Positions 17,619 through 25,307 of a stretch of 64,000 bases of DNA are shown in pieces. Under the pieces are notes generated by a model. That model was not told the DNA's origin. It saw only the letters and a list, made by a program, of their open reading frames with translations, and did not search any database. Position 1 is the stretch's first letter, and each line of letters starts with the position of its first letter. This DNA comes from Actinoplanes lutulentus (GTDB lineage: Bacteria; Actinomycetota; Actinomycetes; Mycobacteriales; Micromonosporaceae): the NCBI RefSeq assembly GCF_003259845.1, contig NZ_QLMJ01000006.1, forward strand, positions 248,001-312,000. Reading direction: 5' to 3'. A program made the translations under genes and the position numbers.

Positions 17619-18278
17619 ATGCATCGCGATCGGATGGTCCGGGTGCTGGCTCGGATAGCGCCTCTGGCAGCGCTGACCTTGAGCGTGGCCGGGTGCGGTG
17701 CGCTCGACGGGGCTGGGCGTCCGCCGGAACGAGCCGGCCTGGTCGGCGGCTGGCGTACCGCGGGATGCGCGTTCGCCCGGGCGCCGCAGTACACCGTCAA
17801 CGGCAAGGTCCGGGTGCCGATCACCCCGACCGTGCTCTCCGACGCGATGGAGCGGATCGACGTCGGCGGCCGGGACCGGTTCGCGGAGCGGTACTCCGGC
17901 ATGGAGATCGACCAGAAACGCGTACGGGCGGTCGTCTACCGCGTGCCGTCCGCCGGATTCGACGATTTCATCCGGAGCAGTGCCGAGGACGCCTGCATCG
18001 TCGTACGTGACTCGGCGCACGCCGTCGCTGAGCTGACCGGCTGGCAGGAACGGGTGGTGGCCGATCTCCACTACTGGGTGGAGCAGGGCGTGCGGATCGT
18101 CACTGTCGGCAGCCGGCACGACGGCGTCGGCGTGGAGATCGGAACCCGGGACATCGACCAGGCCCGTCTCCAACTGCCCGCGCGGTACGGCGCCGAGGCT
18201 CCCCTGGTTTTCGTCGAAGAAGGCCCGGTCATCCCGCTGACCAGCGGAAGGAAGGTCGTACCGGAAGCCGGCGGCTGA
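17619..18278 (+). CDS. Putative lipoprotein of unknown function
   Basis: A 219-residue secreted lipoprotein. The N-terminus has basic residues, a hydrophobic stretch ([15 protein letters not shown]) and the lipobox SVAGC with Cys near residue 26, so the mature protein should be anchored to the outer face of the membrane. The mature region is about 190 residues with no motif I recognise. GGGGGAG precedes the ATG at 17619. It stands alone between the EamA and SDR genes. Confidence 0.75.
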   Translation: MHRDRMVRVLARIAPLAALTLSVAGCGALDGAGRPPERAGLVGGWRTAGCAFARAPQYTVNGKVRVPITPTVLSDAMERIDVGGRDRFAERYSGMEIDQKRVRAVVYRVPSAGFDDFIRSSAEDACIVVRDSAHAVAELTGWQERVVADLHYWVEQGVRIVTVGSRHDGVGVEIGTRDIDQARLQLPARYGAEAPLVFVEEGPVIPLTSGRKVVPEAGG

Positions 18279-18591
18279 TCCCGCGGTCGTCTCTCTTCCG
18301 GGTTTGGGGTGCCTTTCGCGTTGTCGGATCAACGTCCGGCTCGGAGAACCCGCGGTACGCCACGGTGACAGCATGTTTGCCCCGGCTTGCGGGAGCGGGC
18401 AGGATCGCCGCATGGTCTTCGACGCCCGTTCCGCCGGGGGTAGTCCGTCCCGGCGCGACGCCACCCGCCCCGCTGATGGCCGTCCACCGCGTTCCGGTGC
18501 TTCCGGGTCCGACCCCGATCGGCCCGCCGAACCGGACATGATGGATATCGTGGAAGCGGAGATCGAAGAATCCGGCGGAGCGCCGGTCACC
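18279..18591. other. Intergenic region before the SDR gene
   Basis: About 310 bp with no convincing gene. The SDR reading frame stays open back to 18304 and contains several possible starts (ATGs at 18538 and 18541 among others), but the upstream residues are Arg/Pro-rich with no family character. No terminator or operator stands out. Confidence 0.5.
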
Positions 18592-19347
18592 ATGCGCCTG
18601 GACGGGAAGGTCGCGCTGGTCACCGGCGCCGGCAGCCCGGACGGCATCGGATACGCGACCGCGCGCCGCCTGCGAAACCTGGGCGCCCGCGTGGCCATCG
18701 TGTCGACAACCCGCCGGATCCACGAACGGGCCTCCGAGCTCGGCGTGACCGGTTTCGTAGCCGACCTGACCGACGAGTCCGAGGTCGGCGCCCTGGCCGA
18801 CGCGATCACCGACTCGCTCGGTGACGTCGAGGTCCTGGTCAACAACGCCGGCCTGGCCAGCCGTACCAGTCCCGAGGTCCTGCGCCCCGTGGCCCAGCTG
18901 ACCCTCGACGAGTGGAAGGCCGAAATCGATCGGAACCTGAGCACCGCGTTCCTGTGCAGCCGCGCCTTCGTGAGCGGCATGGCAGAGCGGGGCTGGGGCC
19001 GCATCGTCAACCTGTCCGCCACGGCGGGCCCGGTGAACGCCCTTCCCACCGAGGCGGCCTACGCGGCGGCGAAGGCGGGGGTCGTCGGCCTGACCCGGGC
19101 ACTGGCGATGGAACTGGTCGCCGACGGCGTGAACGTCAACTGCGTGGCCCCCGGCACGATCTACACCGCCGCGTCGACGGTCACCGAGATCAAGCAGGGC
19201 CTGGGCACCCCGATCGGCCGCCCCGGCACACCCGACGAGGTAGCCGCGGCGGTGGCGTTCCTGTGCTCCCCGGCAGCCTCCTACATCACCGGCCAGATGC
19301 TGGTGGTGGACGGCGGCAACAGCGTCCGAGAGGCCCAATTCCGCTAA
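18592..19347 (+). CDS. Short-chain dehydrogenase/reductase (SDR)
   Basis: An NAD(P)-dependent oxidoreductase of 251 residues, the usual classical-SDR length from this start. It has the cofactor motif [17 protein letters not shown] (a GxxxGxG variant with an insertion), the NNAG motif ([10 protein letters not shown]), catalytic Ser in [14 protein letters not shown] with catalytic Tyr and Lys, and the C-terminal [15 protein letters not shown]. It resembles FabG-like reductases. I chose the ATG at 18592, with GGAG 11 nt upstream; ATGs at 18538/18541 would add about 17 residues. No operon partners are evident. Confidence 0.88.
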   Translation: MRLDGKVALVTGAGSPDGIGYATARRLRNLGARVAIVSTTRRIHERASELGVTGFVADLTDESEVGALADAITDSLGDVEVLVNNAGLASRTSPEVLRPVAQLTLDEWKAEIDRNLSTAFLCSRAFVSGMAERGWGRIVNLSATAGPVNALPTEAAYAAAKAGVVGLTRALAMELVADGVNVNCVAPGTIYTAASTVTEIKQGLGTPIGRPGTPDEVAAAVAFLCSPAASYITGQMLVVDGGNSVREAQFR

Positions 19348-19394
19348 CCACCCAGCCGGGGCCCATCCCCGTTCCCGCCGTCCGGCCAGCCCAG

Positions 19395-19502
19395 CCGCGC
19401 TGGGCAGGCGGGCCGCGCTGGGCAGGCGGGCCGCGCTGGGCAGGCGGGCCGCGCTGGGCAGGCGGGCCGCGCTGGGCAGGCGGGCCGCGCTGGGCAGGCG
19501 GG
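19395..19502 (+). repeat. 18-bp tandem repeat, six exact copies
   Basis: The unit CCGCGCTGGGCAGGCGGG repeats six times without a single mismatch (19395, 19413, 19431, 19449, 19467, 19485), flanked by degenerate related sequence. Perfect identity points to recent expansion. Confidence 0.97.
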
Positions 19503-19573
19503 CGGGTTGGGCGGGCTGGGCTGGGCCGGGGCTGGCCGCGCCGGAAGCCCACGATCGCGTAGCCCCGACGAGT

Positions 19574-19612
19574 GTGTCGACTTTGGGTTCAGTACGCCCC
19601 CAAATTCGACAC
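19574..19612. repeat. 39-bp palindrome, copy A1
   Basis: Ends GTGTCGA and TCGACAC bound a 39-bp element whose outer 14 bp per side pair with one mismatch. It is the reverse-complement relative of the copy at 30537. Confidence 0.85.
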
Positions 19613-19634
19613 GCACCCTGCGAATCGCGGGCTT

Positions 19635-19673
19635 GTGTCGATTTCGGGTTCGATACGCGCCTCAACTCGACAC
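19635..19673. repeat. 39-bp palindrome, copy A2
   Basis: Same ends as A1, 61 bp downstream. Its reverse complement matches the copy at 30475 at 37 of 39 positions. Confidence 0.85.
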
Positions 19674-19994
19674 GCACGGGCGGAGCGCGCGCAGCAGAGT
19701 GCCCTCGGCCCGCCGATCGGAGTGGACCCGCCGTTGGACGATCCGGTTGTTCGTTACGCGGCGTGGTCGGGCAATGATCGACAACGGCCCGCGTTACGCG
19801 TTTGTGGAGTTCTGCGGGGGTCATAGGACCCACGGTTCTCCAAGATCGACGCTGCGGCCCGAAGATGCGCTACGTTCCGTGACAGCGATCTGTGCTGCGG
19901 GATGCGCGCGGTCGCCTGCGGCACGGGTGCGGCCTCAGCCCACGATCTAGGCAACTAGCGGTCGACAGGGCGGAACTTGCCTCGATCCTGAACT

Positions 19995-20023
19995 AGCCAC
20001 CCGCACGTGGTGAGCGGGTGGCT
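19995..20023. terminator. Hairpin, probable terminator for the CoA-binding gene
   Basis: A perfect 10-bp stem (AGCCACCCGC with its complement) closes a 9-nt loop. There is no strong T run, which is common in actinobacteria. It lies 58 bp past the stop of the minus-strand gene. Confidence 0.5.
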
Positions 20024-20080
20024 CCATTGGCCAGCGGGGTCAGCGCTGCGGAAACAGTCGTGGGGCAAGCCTGGTGCTGG

Positions 20081-20488
20081 TCAGGGGAGTTTGGTCAGCT
20101 GGCCCAGGGCGCGTTCGACGGCTAGGCAGCGGTCTTCGACGTAATCCATGCCTGCCTCCTCGGCGATGCGGCGGGCCTCGGCTGAGGCGATGCCGCTCTG
20201 CAGCCAGACGGCTGGGGCCTTGATCTCGGCGGCCTGTCGGACCACGTCCACGGCGTCCCGTGCCGGGCGGAAGATGTTGACCAGGTCCACCGGCTCGGTC
20301 AGGTCGGCGAGCGTGGGGACGGTCGGCACCCCGAACACCTCGGCGACGAACGGGTTGACCGGGATGATCCGCCAGCCGTGCCGCAGCATCTGGAGAGGCA
20401 CCGTGTGCGACGGCTTGTAGGGATCCCGTGAGGCGCCGACTACGGCGATGACCTTGGCGTCCGCGAGGATCTGCTGAGCACTCCGCAT
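20081..20488 (-). CDS. CoA-binding protein (YccU-like)
   Basis: A 135-residue stand-alone Rossmann CoA-binding domain related to succinyl-CoA synthetase alpha. It begins MRSAQQILADAKVIAVVGAS (the glycine-poor nucleotide loop), continues with VDLVNIFRPARDAVDVV and APAVWLQSGIASAEARRIAE, and ends with GMDYVEDRCLAVE, all family features. The physiological role is unknown. The ATG at 20488 is preceded 6 nt upstream by TACAGT, consistent with a leaderless transcript. Confidence 0.9.
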   Translation of the reverse strand: MRSAQQILADAKVIAVVGASRDPYKPSHTVPLQMLRHGWRIIPVNPFVAEVFGVPTVPTLADLTEPVDLVNIFRPARDAVDVVRQAAEIKAPAVWLQSGIASAEARRIAEEAGMDYVEDRCLAVERALGQLTKLP

Positions 20489-20494
20489 GAATCA

Positions 20495-20500
20495 ACTGTA
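20495..20500 (-). promoter_or_regulatory. -10 box for leaderless CoA-binding gene
   Basis: TACAGT on the minus strand ends 6 nt before the ATG at 20488. Confidence 0.4.
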
Positions 20501-20606
20501 TCCACGCTCAACACCCACGCGACCTCGCACGGGAGCGCGGGCACAGGCCCTGGGATGTGGGTGCCGCGCCCCGGCCCCCCGACCGGGGCGCGGCTGGTTC
20601 GGCGGG

Positions 20607-22700
20607 TCACAGGAGGGTCAGCTGGTGGGGATCCTGGGGCTGGCCGGACGCGGTGGGGCGAGGGCTGGGGCCGGGCTGGTCACGGGTGGTGGGCTGGTCA
20701 CGGGTGGTGGACTGGTCGCGGGTAGTGGACTGGTCGCGAGTGATCGACTGGTTGCGGGCGATCGGCTGGTCGCGGGCGATCGGCTGGTTGCTCGTGGTGG
20801 GCTGGTTGGGCGTGGTGGGCTGGGTCGGGCGGTGCAGGCCGTGGCGGCGGGTGGCCTGGCGGACTCTGGCCGTCACTTCGTCCTGGTAGCTCTTCGGGGA
20901 GTAGGAGCCCTTGCCGAACAGTTCGCGGTACCTGGGGAGCAGATGTGGGTGCTCGCGGGCGATCCAGGCGGCGTACCACTCGCGGGCTCCGGGGCGCAGG
21001 TGCAGCGGGATCGGGATCACGCTCGTCGCCCCGGCGGCTGCTATCGCGGCGACTGTCTCATCGATGGAGTCCTCGGTGTCGGTGAGGCCGGGGAGGATCG
21101 GGGCTATCAGGACGCTGATCGGGAAGCCCGCGTCGGTGAGGCGGCGGATCGCGTCCAGGCGGCGGTGCGGGCTCGGGGTGCCGGGCTCGGCTGAGCGCCA
21201 GACCTGCTCGTCGACGAAGCCGACGGAGAAGGAGAGGCCGACCTCGGTCACCTCGGCTGCCTGCCGGAGCAGGTCGAGGTCGCGCAGGATCAGGGTGCCC
21301 TTGGTGAGGATGGAGAACGGGTTGGCGTGGTCGCGCAGGGCGGCGAGGATCTCCGGCATCAGGCGGTAACGGCCCTCGGCGCGCTGGTAGACGTCGACGT
21401 TGGTGCCCATCGCGATCGGGGCGCCGGACCAGCGCGGGTTTGCCAGCTCGCGGCGGATCAGGTCGCCGGCGTTCACCTTCACCACGACGCTGGTGTCGAA
21501 GTCGTGGCCGGCGTCCATGTCGAGGTAGGTGTGCGTGTTGCGGGCGAAGCAGTTGTGGCTGACCACCCCGTCGGCGATGAAGTCGCCGGTGCCGGTGGAG
21601 ATGTCGAAGAGCGGCAGGGTGAGGCCTAGGTCCTCGATGTCGGCGACGGCGAGCCGCCGGTTGGCCCGCACACCCACCCCTGAGGCGTCCAGCGGGGCCT
21701 GAGGCGCGCCGGTCATGTGCCGGAACCGCAGGGCCGCCTCAAGGTGGCGCTCCGTCTCGACGCGCTCGGACGGCGAGCCGGCGCGGCGGGTGCCGGCCGG
21801 ACGCCGGGTGCTGACCGGACGCCGGGTGGCGAGACCCAGATGGGCCAGCGCCTCGCAGACGCGGTCGAGGTAGATCGGGTCGTCGCTGGCGAACACCACA
21901 GCCAGCCGCTCGGCGTGCCCGGTCGCGCCGTAGGCGCCGGCTAGGAAGCCGCGGTACCAATCGCCGGTCGGCAGCTCCGGCCAGCGCAGCGCCTCGGTGA
22001 GGGAGATGTCGTCGAGGTAGCCGTCGGCGCGGATCCACGCGTCGCCCTCGCGGGCCGTGCCGCCGCCTGAGGCGTCACCGCGGACGAGGCCGCAGAGGAA
22101 CCCGGACTGGTAATCCGGGGACTCCTTGGGCGGATCGGCGAACCGGCCCACCCCGAACATCAGGTCGCCGATCGCGAGCGCGGGCAGATCCGGCTCGGAG
22201 GGGCTGACGTGCCGCCAGCCGCGGTCGGTGAGGAAGCGGTGGTCGCCGCTCGCGACCAGCCGGGTGCCGTCGGAGAGGGTGACCCGGAAGGCCGGTTTGC
22301 TGGTGGCCCAGTGGTCGAGGACCGTGGTCGGCACGTAACGCCGGTGCGGGCCGGCGCCCATCGTGCCCATCACCGCGTCGCCGGGGCGGATCTCGGCGAG
22401 CGGCCGGGTGGAGCCGTCGGCGAGCAGGATCGGCGTATCACCGGCCAAGCAGTACGTGCAAGCGTGTGAGCAGCCGCGGTATGGGTTGATGGTCCACTCG
22501 AACGGCACGCGGGAAGCGCCGGGAACCCGGTTGATCAGGGATTTGGCGCGCACCTCATAAAACGTCATGCCGGCGAAGCCAGGCGTGTCGAAGGTGCGGA
22601 CCGTGGCGCCGGGCAGCGCCAGCGGCAGGAGTGGGGCCGCTGACACCGCCCGGCCCGAGAGCGAGCCGTCGGGGGGAGCCGACAGGTGGGACCATCGCAT
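20607..22700 (-). CDS. Rv2578c-family radical SAM protein containing an intein
   Basis: A 697-residue precursor. The host protein is a radical SAM enzyme of the Rv2578c family: its start (FDTPGFAGMTFYEVRAKSLI), the segment FEWTINPYRGCSHACTY, and after the intein CFARNTHTYLDMDAGHDFD rebuild a CxxxCxxC iron-sulfur motif. Residues 84-383 are a 300-residue intein inserted just before the third Cys, so no cluster can form until splicing. The C-terminal 70 residues hold eight hexapeptide repeats of the type QPTTRD. A perfect LexA box lies 10 bp upstream, and Rv2578c is SOS-controlled in M. tuberculosis, so a DNA-damage role is likely. The substrate is unknown. Without the intein the protein is 397 residues. 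Confidence 0.93.
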   Translation of the reverse strand: MRWSHLSAPPDGSLSGRAVSAAPLLPLALPGATVRTFDTPGFAGMTFYEVRAKSLINRVPGASRVPFEWTINPYRGCSHACTYCLAGDTPILLADGSTRPLAEIRPGDAVMGTMGAGPHRRYVPTTVLDHWATSKPAFRVTLSDGTRLVASGDHRFLTDRGWRHVSPSEPDLPALAIGDLMFGVGRFADPPKESPDYQSGFLCGLVRGDASGGGTAREGDAWIRADGYLDDISLTEALRWPELPTGDWYRGFLAGAYGATGHAERLAVVFASDDPIYLDRVCEALAHLGLATRRPVSTRRPAGTRRAGSPSERVETERHLEAALRFRHMTGAPQAPLDASGVGVRANRRLAVADIEDLGLTLPLFDISTGTGDFIADGVVSHNCFARNTHTYLDMDAGHDFDTSVVVKVNAGDLIRRELANPRWSGAPIAMGTNVDVYQRAEGRYRLMPEILAALRDHANPFSILTKGTLILRDLDLLRQAAEVTEVGLSFSVGFVDEQVWRSAEPGTPSPHRRLDAIRRLTDAGFPISVLIAPILPGLTDTEDSIDETVAAIAAAGATSVIPIPLHLRPGAREWYAAWIAREHPHLLPRYRELFGKGSYSPKSYQDEVTARVRQATRRHGLHRPTQPTTPNQPTTSNQPIARDQPIARNQSITRDQSTTRDQSTTRDQPTTRDQPGPSPRPTASGQPQDPHQLTLL
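20679..20822 (-). repeat. 18-bp coding minisatellite in the radical SAM gene
   Basis: Eight tandem 18-bp units encode hexapeptides QPTTPN, QPTTSN, QPIARD, QPIARN, QSITRD, QSTTRD, QSTTRD and QPTTRD. The tail is probably disordered. Confidence 0.85.
21552..22451 (-). other. Intein with degenerate LAGLIDADG domain
   Basis: A 300-residue protein-splicing element. The first residue is Cys (CLAGDTPILLADGSTRPLAE, block A); block B carries the conserved His (ASGDHRFL, with Ser for the usual Thr); the C-terminal block is FDISTGTGDFIADGVVSHN with penultimate His and terminal Asn, and the +1 extein residue is Cys. Two LAGLIDADG-like helices are visible (SGFLCGLVRGDA near intein 116-127 and RGFLAGAYGATG near 167-178). 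The second lacks the catalytic acid, so the homing endonuclease is probably inactive while splicing residues are intact. Confidence 0.92.
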
Positions 22701-22709
22701 GGCAGATAT

Positions 22710-22725
22710 TCGAACACATGTTCGA
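22710..22725. promoter_or_regulatory. LexA SOS box
   Basis: TCGAACACATGTTCGA matches the actinobacterial SOS consensus TCGAAC-N4-GTTCGA exactly. It lies 10 bp upstream of the radical SAM start codon. Confidence 0.9.
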
Positions 22726-22808
22726 TCACCTGTCCATGCCGCTACTCGGATGGGTGGCGGGAAAAATGAGGGCTGAAAATCCGGCCCTTAGTGCGTACCC
22801 ATGAAAAA

Positions 22809-22836
22809 GCCCGCGGACCGGAAGTGGTCCGCGGGC
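22809..22836 (-). terminator. Intrinsic terminator of the thioredoxin gene
   Basis: A perfect 11-bp stem (GCCCGCGGACC with its complement) and 6-nt loop are followed on the minus strand by five T. It lies 17 bp beyond the thioredoxin stop. Confidence 0.9.
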
Positions 22837-22852
22837 CTTGAGTGTCGCTGGG

Positions 22853-23272
22853 TTAGCTGCGGCCTGCGGCCGCGGTCTCGGTCTCCGCCTTGGCCGGCTC
22901 GCTGTGAGCGGCCTTGCGGTGTGCGGACATCTGCTCACGCACCTCGCCCATGTCGAGCTGCTCGACCTTCTCGATCAGGCTCTCCAGCGCGGACTCGGGG
23001 AGTGCGCCCGGCTGGGCGAAGACCACGACGCCGTCGCGGATGGCCATGATCGTCGGGATCGAACGAATGTCGAACTTCGCGGCCAGAGCCTGTTCCGCCT
23101 CGGTATCCACCTTGCCGAAGGTGATCTCCGAGTGCTTCTCCGAGGACCGCTCGTAGGTCGGTGCGAAGCGAACGCAGGGCCCGCACCAGCTGGCCCAGAA
23201 GTCGACCAGGACGATGCCGTCCTTGCCGGTGACCTCGTCGAAGTTCGCTGCGGTGAGCGCAACCGTCGCCAT
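22853..23272 (-). CDS. trxA: Thioredoxin with C-terminal extension
   Basis: A 139-residue thiol-disulfide reductase. The core (residues 1-105) has the active site WCGPC in VDFWASWCGPCVRF, cis-Pro in IRSIPTIMAI, and starts MATVALTAANFDEV. An extra 30-residue Ala/Glu-rich tail (HRKAAHSEPAKAETETAAAG) is unusual for TrxA and probably unstructured. The ATG at 23272 has the family N-terminus; an upstream frame to 23356 is open but covers the promoter. A SigR-type promoter lies 39 nt upstream of the start codon, predicting induction by thiol oxidation. The gene is a single transcription unit closed by a strong terminator. Confidence 0.93.
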   Translation of the reverse strand: MATVALTAANFDEVTGKDGIVLVDFWASWCGPCVRFAPTYERSSEKHSEITFGKVDTEAEQALAAKFDIRSIPTIMAIRDGVVVFAQPGALPESALESLIEKVEQLDMGEVREQMSAHRKAAHSEPAKAETETAAAGRS

Positions 23273-23310
23273 GATGCCTCCGTCTGCTCCGAATCGCTTT
23301 CGTCCGGTGA

Positions 23311-23337
23311 AACCTCTGGTACCCACTTCCCATTCCC
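23311..23337 (-). promoter_or_regulatory. SigR/SigH-type promoter of trxA
   Basis: On the minus strand GGGAAT (23337-23332) and GTT (23313-23311) are separated by exactly 18 nt, the consensus for the thiol-stress sigma factor SigR of Streptomyces and SigH of mycobacteria. Confidence 0.85.
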
Positions 23338-23734
23338 GCGGGGAGTGCCGGCACACGTGGCGTGCGGCACCTTTTGCGAGCCGGGGGCGCCAAGGCGGCC
23401 GGGCAACTCATGGTAACTGAATGTAGGCGCACGGTGTCTGATTGGCGACACGATCAATGCGGCTGCTTCGTCCCAGTTGATCGCAAGCAGCCCGTTTGTC
23501 CTGCCTGTGCGGCCGCTGCGGGAGCGCGCCCGCGCCGAGAAATAAATAGGAAAGAAACTTAAATGTGAGCTGGCTCACACCTGAAAGTCCTTCACATGGA
23601 TACGGACCGTGAGGCAAACTCTTCCACAACAGAGCGTGGGCGGCGGGTGCCGGGGAGGGCCCCGCCGCTCATTGCGTCTCCTGCCGAAATTCAGGCAGAG
23701 GCCCGCCGTAGATCATGTCCCGGCGTGGGATCGG
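23338..23734. other. Intergenic region between trxA and trmH
   Basis: About 400 bp without a secure gene. A 50-codon frame from ATG 23410 to 23562 encodes five Cys including CPAC, but its third-position GC is far below the neighbours and it lacks a ribosome site. A perfect CRP-type palindrome follows at 23564. The stretch from about 23550 to 23600 is AT-rich for this genome. Confidence 0.5.
23564..23579. promoter_or_regulatory. CRP/FNR-family operator palindrome
   Basis: TGTGAGCTGGCTCACA matches the CRP/GlxR consensus TGTGA-N6-TCACA exactly, with arms extended to 7 bp. It lies 185 bp before trmH and about 290 bp before trxA, so its target is unclear. Confidence 0.7.
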
Positions 23735-23740
23735 TAGCGT
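23735..23740 (+). promoter_or_regulatory. -10 box for leaderless trmH-family gene
   Basis: TAGCGT ends 8 nt before the ATG at 23749 and no ribosome site is present. Confidence 0.4.
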
Positions 23741-23748
23741 AACGCCCC

Positions 23749-24381
23749 ATGACGGCGGGCGAGGACCAATTTACCGAGGTTGGCGTGGGCCCTTGGCCCG
23801 GCGAGTGGCCGGTCGGTGAGCAGTACGATCCCGAGCTGCTCGAACAGGGCGATCGCCGCAACGTCGTCGACCGGTATCGGTACTGGACCCGGGAAGCCGT
23901 GATCGCGGATCTCGACGAGCGGCGGCACGGATTCCACGTCGCCATCGAGAACTGGCAGCACGACTTCAACATCGGCACTGTCGTCCGCAACGCCAACGCG
24001 TTCCTCGCCGCCGAGGTGCACATCGTGGGCCGGCGGCGGTGGAATCGCCGGGGCGCCATGGTCACCGATCGTTATCAGCATGTCCGGCACCACCCGACCA
24101 TCGAGGAATTCGTGGCCTGGTCGGTGGACTCCGGCGTTCCGATCGTCGGGATCGACAACCTGCCCGGGTCGCGCCCGATGGAGACGACCACTCTGCCGCG
24201 GCGCTGCGTGTTGCTCTTCGGCCAGGAAGGGCCCGGCTTGTCCGATCCGGCGCGGGCGGCGTGTGCCGAGTTGTTCTCGATCGCCCAGTACGGCTCGACC
24301 CGCTCGATCAACGCCGGAGTGGCGAGCGGCATCGCCATGCACGCATGGATCCGGGCTCACGCGGGCCCGTCGCCGAGCTGA
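23749..24381 (+). CDS. TrmH/SpoU family RNA 2'-O-methyltransferase
   Basis: A SPOUT-fold methyltransferase of 210 residues that probably modifies tRNA or rRNA ribose. It has the three family motifs: NIGTVVRNANAF (motif 1 with Asn and the catalytic Arg), RCVLLFGQEGPGLSD (motif 2), and IAQYGSTRSINAGVASGIAMH (motif 3), which together form the SAM-binding knot. The N-terminal 50 residues are a short extension. The last codons and the stop lie in the first unit of a 33-bp tandem repeat. The target nucleotide cannot be read from sequence. Confidence 0.9.
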   Translation: MTAGEDQFTEVGVGPWPGEWPVGEQYDPELLEQGDRRNVVDRYRYWTREAVIADLDERRHGFHVAIENWQHDFNIGTVVRNANAFLAAEVHIVGRRRWNRRGAMVTDRYQHVRHHPTIEEFVAWSVDSGVPIVGIDNLPGSRPMETTTLPRRCVLLFGQEGPGLSDPARAACAELFSIAQYGSTRSINAGVASGIAMHAWIRAHAGPSPS

Positions 24382-24465
24382 GCAGGCCGCCGAAAAGCGC
24401 CGTCGCCGAGCCGAGGCCGCTGGCAAAAAGCGCCGTCGCCGAGCTGAGGGCACTGACGAAAAGCA
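24367..24465 (+). repeat. 33-bp tandem repeat spanning the trmH stop codon
   Basis: Three 33-bp units begin at 24367, 24400 and 24433, each opening CCGTCGCCGAG and ending AAAAGCG or AAAAGCA. Unit 1 contains the stop codon; units 1 and 3 keep TGA, while unit 2 has CGA in its place. Confidence 0.9.
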
Positions 24466-24522
24466 CCGATTCGCTTGACGGCGGACCGGCCGACCCGCAC
24501 GGTATGGAGTGTGGGTGTCACA

Positions 24523-25176
24523 GTGAGTTGCCCCAGATGTGCAGCTCAGGTCCGGAAGCCGGACCTGATGCACAGCACCTGGCGTTGCGACAACTGTGGG
24601 GACGTTCCGCCGTTTCATGTCGCCGAGCACATCAGCGCGGAGATCGTCGGTGCGGTCCTGCGGGAGTCCGCTTCGAGCGCGGAGCGGATACCGCTCTGGT
24701 GCCCCTGGCCGCTGCCGTCCGGGTGGATGGTCACCGGGGTCGGCTGGTCGGGTGATGACCGGTTCGGCGTACGGGCCACGGTGCTCGCGTGCAGTGGTCC
24801 GGAACCGCTCGGCGGTGGCCCGGCGGATCTCGTCCTGGTCGCCGAGCAACCGGGTGTCGGTCTCGGTACCCGGTTCGCCGGCATACCCGGGCTCGACCCG
24901 GGTCACCTGCTCTCCGAGGCGCTGTCCGAGCACACCGGTCCACACGCGAAGATCAAAGCGGCTGGGCACCCGACTCCACTGTGGTGTGTAAAGTCACCGG
25001 AAGATCGAAGTGCCTACGTGAGTGAGGCCAAAGGAATGTGGCTCTATGCGGTAGCGTGGCCAGCGAGCGCGGGCTATCTACTCGCGGAGCACGTCGTTCT
25101 GCACGACCTCTCCGAAGGGGTGCCGCCCGAGCTGGTGTTCGGAGCGCCAACGCCTTACCTGCACGGTCGTGCCTAA
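24523..25176 (+). CDS. DUF6758-like zinc-ribbon protein
   Basis: A 217-residue actinobacterial protein of unknown function. It opens with a zinc-ribbon VSCPRCAAQVRKPDLMHSTW followed by RCDNCG, giving CxxC pairs at about residues 3-6 and 24-27. The remainder is an alpha/beta region (WPLPSGWMVTGVGWSGDDRF, then DLVLVAEQPGVGLGTRFAG and MWLYAVAWPASAGYLLAEHV). The family name is my recognition from general form. The GTG at 24523 starts right at the ribbon; GTG 24511 and TTG 24475 are alternatives. It follows the 33-bp repeats. Confidence 0.72.
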   Translation: MSCPRCAAQVRKPDLMHSTWRCDNCGDVPPFHVAEHISAEIVGAVLRESASSAERIPLWCPWPLPSGWMVTGVGWSGDDRFGVRATVLACSGPEPLGGGPADLVLVAEQPGVGLGTRFAGIPGLDPGHLLSEALSEHTGPHAKIKAAGHPTPLWCVKSPEDRSAYVSEAKGMWLYAVAWPASAGYLLAEHVVLHDLSEGVPPELVFGAPTPYLHGRA

Positions 25177-25307
25177 CTCTGTCGGGTGTGACCTGTGGTG
25201 TTGACAATCGGCTTTCTGGACACTTTGTTCACACGAAGCGACGAAGCTGATACCGTCAGTACTGCCGCGGCGCTGAACGCAACCCGCACCGGAGGAGAAG
25301 GCCCGCC

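Larger units (their letters stand above)
19348..20080. other. Gene-less repeat-rich interval
   Basis: About 730 bp without a supportable gene between the SDR gene and the CoA-binding protein. It holds six perfect copies of an 18-bp unit, two copies of a 39-bp palindrome, and a 10-bp-stem hairpin near its end. The long open frames across it on both strands arise from the repeats and overlap each other. Confidence 0.7.

Noticed and set aside
18229..19833. Long minus-strand reading frame opposite the SDR gene and the 18-bp repeats
   Set aside because: It overlaps a clear SDR gene on the other strand, encodes repeat peptides from the minisatellite and has no family character.
23410..23562. 50-codon Cys-rich frame upstream of the CRP-type palindrome
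   Set aside because: No ribosome site and low third-position GC; the Cys pattern does not match a family I know. Kept only as a possibility in the findings.
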